Assembly: GCF_000321225.1 (NCBI RefSeq)
Contig: NW_004451419.1
Coordinates: forward strand, 299,791-363,790
Source: Odobenus rosmarus divergens
Taxonomy: Eukaryota > Chordata > Mammalia > Carnivora > Odobenidae
Direction: 5' to 3'
DNA length: 64,000 nt
The notes under the pieces are model-generated. The model had not been told where the DNA came from, searched no databases, and saw only the letters and a program-made list of their open reading frames with translations. This document shows positions 57,521 through 64,000 of this stretch, in pieces. Each line of letters starts with the position of its first letter. Within the stretch, counting starts at the first letter, position 1. The position numbers and the translations under genes are program-made.

Positions 57521-59214
57521 TAGGAAGATTGTTAGACATACCCCATGACAAACAGAGGAAGACCTGGTCTCTGTTGTAAAAGGCTCCCCTGTGAATTCAT
57601 AAATGTCTATTCTGGTTTACAAGTCAGCTCCTTATAAGTTTGGTTAGAGTAAGTTGGTTTCTCAGAACTTGACCATCCCCTGGTGTGCTAATAAACTGAC
57701 GTTTCAGAATGTGCAAAGTTAAGAACCAAACCTTAGGCCTCAAGTTGAGCCATCAACCTGTCAACGTCAGTTCTCAGCCCCTGAATGCTTACTACACCAA
57801 TGGCACTTAATGAGTGTTGTTTTAAATAAATACATGTTAATGATTCCTTCCTCCTGAATGGTGCCCTACAGTTTTTGGAGAGCTTGCCCCTCCTTTTTTT
57901 CACTTAATTCTTACAATTTCATGCTTCTGATGAAGGGGTCAAGACAGAGAAGAGGAATGACTTGTTTGTGGCCACGTGTTTACGAAGTGACAGAGCTGCA
58001 TTGAGAAGCCCCACGTTCGGTGCCCCGCGGCAGGACGTCTGGGTCAGAGGCATGATGGCCCGCCCCGTGGCTTCGGGGCGGCGGGTGAAGCTGAACAGAT
58101 ACAGATCTCAAAACCCCTACTGGCGATGGTCTGGATGGATTCAGACCCCATTCCTGGCAAAGTGAAGTTTGTGAAGATGGAAAGATCGGAGACTTACTAT
58201 TGGCTCTCCCTCACGTCCTTCCCTCAATTTGAACTCCTGGTCAAGAGTCACCAAGACCCCAGAGTTGTGCCAAGGCCCTGTTCTTTTTTGCTTTGTGCTT
58301 CACAACGCTGCTCAGCAAGGCCTCGTCCCAAACACCATCCTTCAAGAGCATAAGAATACAAGTAACTCACCTGATACAACTCCCAGCGAGAGCCCCCCCT
58401 GGTGCTCCCCTACACACAGAATGCTGAGGAGAGGGAAATTCCAGCTCTGCAGGCGTTCTACGGCAGGAACAGGGTCAGAGGCAAGAAATGCTGGCAGGGC
58501 TCAGTATAAATGTCTCTGCTGCTGGGGCATGTATTGTTTGGCTAGAAGGCGTAGGCTTTTCTCAGAGAGAAGGAATGTCCAAAAGTATTTCAGACAGTAA
58601 GAGACATTCTCCTTCATATCAACGGGTAGGAGCAAGCAGCTCCTACCAGGAATATGCCAGCAAGTTCACAGTAGCAGGATTTTCCCCCACCCCGTAGAGG
58701 AGACTGCAAATGATGTGCCTGGAGTTGGCTCTCCAAACCTTCGGATGGTTCCTTCATGCACCACCCTGGCAAGAGTCCTCAGGCCCCCCGCCTGTGGAAG
58801 CTTGAGCTAGTGCTATCTTCCTCTGTACATCTGGGATACCAGGATCTAAGCCCCCTGAGGAGGGCAGAAGACACAAAGGCTGCATTGTGCTGGAAATGCA
58901 GTGGCAGCAAAGACAACGTCGCCAGCCAGAAATAACAGGCGCACGGAGGAAATGTTTTCGAAACAACGCAAAAATTCCAAGGACAGATGATCTCAACCGT
59001 CCCAGGCCCTTAGCCCTTTCTTTTTGGTATGCAGCCCCATCCCACATTCATTGGCCGCTGAGTCTTAACCTTTCCCAAGGTCCTTTCCTCCCCAGTTCCT
59101 CAGTCACCATCCAGTTCTGGCCCCCTTGTCCCTGCGACAGGCCATGCCACATCATCCCCTGGGCCCCGCTGCGCACCTGGCTCTATGCTGGCCACTCAGA
59201 ATGTTCCTGCAAGA

Positions 59215-59400
59215 CGGTGGACATGCTCTCTACCTGCACTGTCCAAGCGAGGAGCCACTAGCCACAGGCACCTCCCGAACACTGACAGTGTGGTAAATGT
59301 GACCGATCAACTGAATTTGTCATTTTATTAATTCTAATTAAATTCAAGTTGAATGAGCCGCATGTGGCTAGCAGCTATGGTGGAGGGCGGCTCAGCTTCA
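59215..59400 (+). mobile_element. Nonautonomous hAT-like DNA transposon remnant
   Basis: CACTGTCCAAGC..AGCCACTAGCCACA on the left and GAGCCGCATGTGGCTAGCAGCTATGG on the right enclose an A/T-rich core. This resembles the mammalian elements carrying the 'GCCACATGTGGCTAGTGGCTAC' end. I cannot name the subfamily with confidence. Confidence 0.5.
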
Positions 59401-59904
59401 AGAGCTCTCTGTCTACGGAGAACCAGGGCACGGAACTCTCGCCTCCAATCCACCGCACAGATCCTAACCACAGCTCTTGTTACACCCTTCCGGGCTCCAG
59501 AACTTTCAATGATGCCACATTATCTGTAGAATCCAACCTGCTTCTGCTAGCTTTCTACGGTAGCTACAATTAGCCGTTGTATGTTGCCGACCTCAATTTC
59601 ATTCATCTGACACTCTCTGACCTCAAGGAGCTCATAAAACAAACAGAAAAAGTGATTTATAATAAAAACCTTCCTCGTATGACCTTGTACACGGTTCCTC
59701 CCGTTCTCCACAAGGTCTCTGTTTTCCCTGTGCGGTCGTTCTCATCAACTCTTCTACCCTGGCCTCAGTTCACTGTCTTCTCTCTCTCCTGTCTGCCTCC
59801 CCACTGCGTGCCCACCTGCCAGTGTTCACGCCTTCTCTGGGAAGCCCTCCCTCGCCGCCCCAGCAGTCAGCCATGGCTCGCCCTTTCAACATCTCTTAGC
59901 ACCT

Positions 59905-60030
59905 TCTCTCTTCTTGCAGGTTAAGGAAGCTGAGGCTTAGAGGTTAAGTCACTTGTCCAAGGTCAGATACTTAGGAAGTGATAGGAACCTAAGGCCCCTG
60001 GTTCCCAAGCTGTGTTCCCAGACATACGTA
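59905..60030 (-). repeat. MIR SINE remnant in SSH1 intron 2
   Basis: AGGAAGCTGAGGCTTAGAGG TTAAGTCACTTGTCCAAGGTC is a clear inverted MIR core. Confidence 0.7.
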
Positions 60031-60469
60031 CTAAAACCTATGGTGAAGTTATCCTCACGCCAGTGTATCTGAACTTCACAGTGGGACTCAAGGGCCAGGA
60101 CACACATAATTTTCTAAAGCTCCTTCCTCACCTGGCATTCAGTAGACTCTAATACTCACCAACAAACTCAGCGGACTGGCCTCCTCTTCAGTTTCAAAGC
60201 ACTGCATGACTAACTTACCATGGGAATCTCTAAGCACCTGGAACATGGGGTGCTCACCACCTACAGGACACACTGGACACCTAAGACTCACCACATAAAG
60301 GCTCTAAGTGGACATACAGTCACCAGGTGGTCAGGCCCTCTTGGCAACCAAGGGCATTGAACAACACAACCACTAAGTTTTCCACGTCACCTTGAGTGTC
60401 TCGACAGCTAGGCCTATGACTTCTCCATCTCTGGATCCCCGAGGGCCCAAAAGGCAGTGTGCACTCAAT

Positions 60470-60660
60470 GAATGTAATGCTAATAATGAACATCCTTGCT
60501 GAATGTCATGCTAAGCAATTTATACATATTAACTAACCTAATCCTCAGTGTCTATCTTTGAGAGAAACAGGCTCAGAGAGGCTGAGCTGCTTGCCTGTGT
60601 TCACAGGGTCAAGAAGTGGAAGAGCCAGGCCAGACAACCAGGAGGAGGACTCTGACGCAC
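60470..60660 (-). repeat. MIR SINE remnant in SSH1 intron 2
   Basis: TATTAACTAACCTAATCCTC, GAAACAGGCTCAGAGAGGCTG and GTTCACAGGGTCAAGAAGTGG are inverted MIR blocks. Confidence 0.65.
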
Positions 60661-61041
60661 TGGATCTCTGCTGAATGGACACCTCAGGAAAACAGCACCA
60701 ATAATGCTGACTTCTCCAACATTTAGGCCCAAGACCATTTGGTGGATCGAGCCCGGCAGGCATCTGAGTTGGGGAGGGGTGCGGTGAGCAGGGCCGCAAA
60801 GGCATCTATGCAGAGAAGAGGCGGCTGCAGAGATGGGAGGCTGGTGACAGCCAGGGAGACAGATCAAACGAGCAAATGTTTTCAGGATAATTTGGAGCCA
60901 GGTTTCTGATGGTCAGGGAAGGGAGTCACAAATACGGAGAGAGAAAACGAGAACGAACTGTGGGATGTTGGATCAGAGAGGAAGGTATCAGTCTGAACTC
61001 ATGGTTCCCAAAACTATTTAAATAGATAACTAGAGATGCAG

Positions 61042-61090
61042 GGGTGTGTGTGAGTGTGTGCGCACGCACGCACGTATGTGCATGCGCACA
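61042..61090. repeat. (TG)n/(CACG)n alternating purine-pyrimidine repeat
   Basis: GTGTGTGTGAGTGTGTGCGC followed by ACGCACGCACG and ATGTGCATGCGCACA. Confidence 0.9.
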
Positions 61091-61369
61091 TAAATACACA
61101 TACTCCCTAATTCTGCCCCCTGAGAGGGCCCAAGGAGGGAAACACCCTCATAGTAAGAAACACACCTTGTAAATTCCATTCTCCACTAAACGCAAGCAGG
61201 GCCCCTTGGACAAATGACTGATTCCAGATATGGGGCAGAGAAAGTACAAGATGAGGCCTGGAACACCTGGCATCAGAAAGCAAGGCAGTGCTGAAGGATG
61301 GCGGGGACAGGTCAAGGGTCACAGAAGCCAGCTTGAACGTGACCCCAGTGGCCAAGTCGGGGACTTTGA

Positions 61370-62110
61370 AGTCAATAATACAACCAGTGGATTACAAACC
61401 ATGGAATAAAACAGACAAACATGAGTCTGTACAGATATAAATAGACAAGTTGACAAGGGATGGGATTAACATAATTTCCAAGTATCGCCCCCACAAAATA
61501 CTTTTTAATGATAAAGGGGAAAAGAAGAACCATATAGTAAAGGAGCCACACAAAACTTACCTGAGTACCCAAAGTGAACAGCACCAGGAATGGGACAAAC
61601 CGAAATCACGTGCCCCCTGGTGGGATGCGAGGCAAAGTGTAAGGCTCAGTAAGGCTCCTGGGCTATGCCTGCCAGGGAGACCCCCACCTAAATCTAATCT
61701 CCAGGGACCACCACGTGAACCTAAACCCAGGGAAAGCCTATCCCCTGCATAGGACAGGCCTATCCCCTGCAAAAGTGTCCCATTCACAAGAGTCAAAGAA
61801 AGACGGAGGCCATGTGCTAGAATGAAGGAGACTCAGGCAAGACACCTACAAGCCACATGCAATCCTGAACTGGACCCTTCCATTACAGAGGTTACTGAGT
61901 CAAAGGGCAGACCTTGACTGGGCTCTGAGGGTGGGATGGTGGTAATGTGTCAGGGTCGAGGATCAAAGGTCTGCTTTGTAGGAGGAGGCCGTTGCCTGCA
62001 TGCAAAGGGTGATGGGCACCAGACTGGCAAATTTACTCTCAAACGGTTCAGAAAAAAGGTCTTTGTGTAGAACTTTCCTGTAAGTTTTATATTGTTTCCA
62101 AATTTAAACA
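61370..62110 (+). mobile_element. Possible old LINE (L1/HAL1-type) 3' fragment in intron 2
   Basis: GATAAATAGA-type, GGGATTAACATAATTTCCAAG, AATCCTGAACTGGACCCTTCC, GGATGGTGGTAATGTGTCAGGG and TGTAAGTTTTATATTGTTTCC occur in the order of an old LINE 3' end. Family assignment is uncertain. Confidence 0.45.
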
Positions 62111-64000
62111 ACTATTTGGAAAATTTCCGCTTAATTGGATGTGGGGAAAACTCTACTTGTAATTTTTCTTTACTGACGGTGATAAAAGCTTTTAAGACTA
62201 CTTTATCGGCAAAAAAAGGCAAAAAAAAAAAAAAGACTACTTTATTGGTCATTGCCACTGGCATACTTCACAGCCTTGCTCTTCCATCTTTTGGAGACTT
62301 TTATCCCTCACCAATGGAGATCTCTACCTGCCTCGGGACCCTTTTCCAGCATGGAGGCAGTCTTGCTTCATGTGTGAGGCAGCAGAGAATGATGGGAAAC
62401 TCTGCTCTCCCAGTTCCTCCTGGTCTTTGTGCATCCAGAATTTGGGGGCCTCATGCACACAAAGCTCTGACCCATGTAAAACCTAATTTTAGCATTTTCC
62501 TGCTTGAGACCACACTTCTGAAACGGCGGGAGGCCAACCTGCCTGTGCGAGCCTCCCATTGTGAAGGGCACATGAAGTCAGGACGCTACAGGCCTGCAGG
62601 ATGTGACTCAGCATCCTGTTTTCAATGTTTGGGGCGGTCAGCTGCTTTGGCACCAAGTCCTGCCGCTGACCTCACCTCTCCAGACCATAAATACCAGGTT
62701 AATTGGTGGGACAGGCCGTAACATCAGCTCCCTCTGTGGGCCTCAGGGCTAAAACTAAAACAACCTGTTTACCAGCCCACCACACTGGGCCATCTTGGGA
62801 ACACCCACAGGTGTCCATCAGGAAGGGTTCTTCAGAGGAATGAACTGAACCTGGTGGTATTTTAAGGAGTATCATGAATCAAGCAACTGATCTTGTTTCT
62901 CTCTTTGCTTTGCCTACTAGGAAGCTCAAAGTTAGAACTATAGCCACGCTCTGGTAACTGTACCAATGTTATGCTGTTCATTCCACATACAAATCTTCTC
63001 CTGGCTTCATCTTATTTTCCCCTACTTTCCCTATGTCCCGCTTTTCTCATTAATTTTAAACTATATTGTTTTCTCTGAATTTTATACGGTGTTTCAGATC
63101 CCCTCTGGACAAAGCTATGGTAGACACAGCATACCCACATTGCCTGTGGTGGGTAAGGACTCTTTTTTTTTTTTTTATTTAACAAAGAACCCCCAGCATT
63201 CAGCATAGAGCCTAATATATACACACTAAATATACTGGTTGAATTGATAAATAAAGCAAATAATTCAAAAACTGCCTCCATCACCAGGCTGCCTCACAAG
63301 AGACACTTCTCCCTCCTACCCCACATGGTGGGGTCGGCACAGGGGTGCCCAGGGCCCAGAGAACAGGCCCCTTGGGGAGCCCTCTTGCTGCATGGTTCAG
63401 TGGCCTCAGCCCCAGACCTAAGGAGCCACTCCCAAACCTCCACCTGCTACCGACCAGACACAGAGGAGGCTGGCCTGGACATGTGGGAAATGACAAGTGA
63501 TATCCAGAGGTGGCAGCCGCTGGCTCTCTCCAGACCACATCCCTCCCTTGTGGGAATTTCGACGAGGCCCACATTTGGGGAAACACACCTTGAGAACTCT
63601 TGCCAAGCCACGTGCCAAGACCTGACTGGCGGTTACTTCCGCCGGTGCAGGGTGGCCCCCAGCAGTGAGAGCATCAGACGTTTCCTAACACTGAACAACC
63701 GCTTTCTTTCAAACAAAGTCTTCTTAAAAATAACTTCAAAAGTAGCAATTAAAAAAAAATTCTGTAAAAATAAAGGCCCGCAAGACATGATGCTTCCCGG
63801 ATAAAGGTCTGGTACAAGGTTCAGCAGAACTTGGGAGGGAAATAGGTCACGCATTGGCTATTTCTCCTCTCGGATTCCACTGGGTTGACCTTCTGGTCTT
63901 TTGTGGCGAAACTGGGAATCTATGGAGGGAAGAAGGTCGGGATAGGCAGCTGGAGGGCTGGCACTCACTACCATCAATGAAAATAACAGCTGAAAAAACC

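Larger units (their letters stand above)
18180..64000 (-). other. SSH1: SSH1 gene (Slingshot protein phosphatase 1), 5' end outside window
   Basis: Slingshot-1 is a cytoplasmic, F-actin-binding dual-specificity phosphatase that removes the inhibitory Ser3 phosphate from cofilin/ADF and so promotes actin turnover. Thirteen exons on this strand join in frame into about 1,019 residues ending in SPSWMSKS. In order they carry the SSH-N region, a DEK-C-like helix segment, the phosphatase core with HCKMGVSRS, and a long Ser/Pro-rich tail. The tail sequence and its C-terminus match SSH1 rather than SSH2 or SSH3. The predicted full length of about 1,056 residues (adding the roughly 37 residues of the human first two exons) is close to human SSH1 at 1,049. 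The gene identity is recognised from the remembered family sequence; exon edges were read directly. Confidence 0.97.
54304..64000 (-). other. SSH1: SSH1 intron 2, distal part to the window edge
   Basis: Contains the L2, MIR, hAT-like and LINE-like pieces listed. No sequence fitting the expected small exon 2 (encoding an EAGSEEDRKLNLS-like peptide ending at a split Ser codon) was found by eye on the minus strand. Gaps such as 54304-55760, 58020-59200 and 62250-64000 hold nothing I recognise. Confidence 0.7.

Noticed and set aside
1..64000. CRISPR array, operon, phage or bacterial mobile system
   Set aside because: The whole window has mammalian gene structure and mammalian repeats. There are no regularly spaced repeats or dense coding.

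Overview
This is genomic DNA from a placental mammal, most probably a caniform carnivore. It has interrupted genes with GT-AG introns, old MIR, L2 and L1 fragments, and many copies of the tRNA-Lys-derived carnivore SINE (the 'CAN SINE', recognisable by its GGCGCCTGGGTGGCTCAG head or the reverse complement). Several copies carry a (GA)n plus 'ACACAAGCAGGGGGAG' tail variant that I associate with bears, seals and mustelids; that narrower placement is inference only.

One protein-coding gene dominates. SSH1, the Slingshot-1 cofilin phosphatase, lies on the minus strand from about 18.18 kb to beyond the right edge. Thirteen coding exons can be placed to the base (numbered 3-15, assuming the human 15-exon layout). 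Every junction is GT-AG and every phase closes. Together they encode about 1,019 residues plus a stop. They cover the SSH N-terminal domain (exons 3-8, 51.5-37.7 kb), a DEK-C-like segment (exons 9-10), the dual-specificity phosphatase domain with an intact HC-X5-R loop (exons 10-13), and the long Ser/Pro-rich regulatory tail (exons 14-15). The first two exons, with the start codon, were not found and presumably lie past 64 kb. A 3' UTR of about 4.9 kb ends at an AATAAA near 18.2 kb.

The left 18 kb is intergenic sequence downstream of SSH1, filled with MIR, L2 and L1 pieces, a MER5A element and nine CAN SINEs. It has one GC-rich, CpG-rich stretch at about 13.38-13.87 kb but no gene I can support. 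The SSH1 introns hold further SINEs, an L1 ORF2/3' fragment (39.5-40.4 kb), a second old L1 tail (33.0-33.6 kb), and a possible LTR fragment (35.8 kb).

The most distinctive item is a processed pseudogene of an IFITM-family gene (47.32-47.74 kb) joined directly to a truncated CAN SINE. I saw no evidence for a novel multi-gene system. The points most worth checking are the IFITM/SINE chimera, a run of 29 C (G in the transcript) in the SSH1 3' UTR, the unexplained GC-rich island, and nested SINE insertions with clear target-site duplications.
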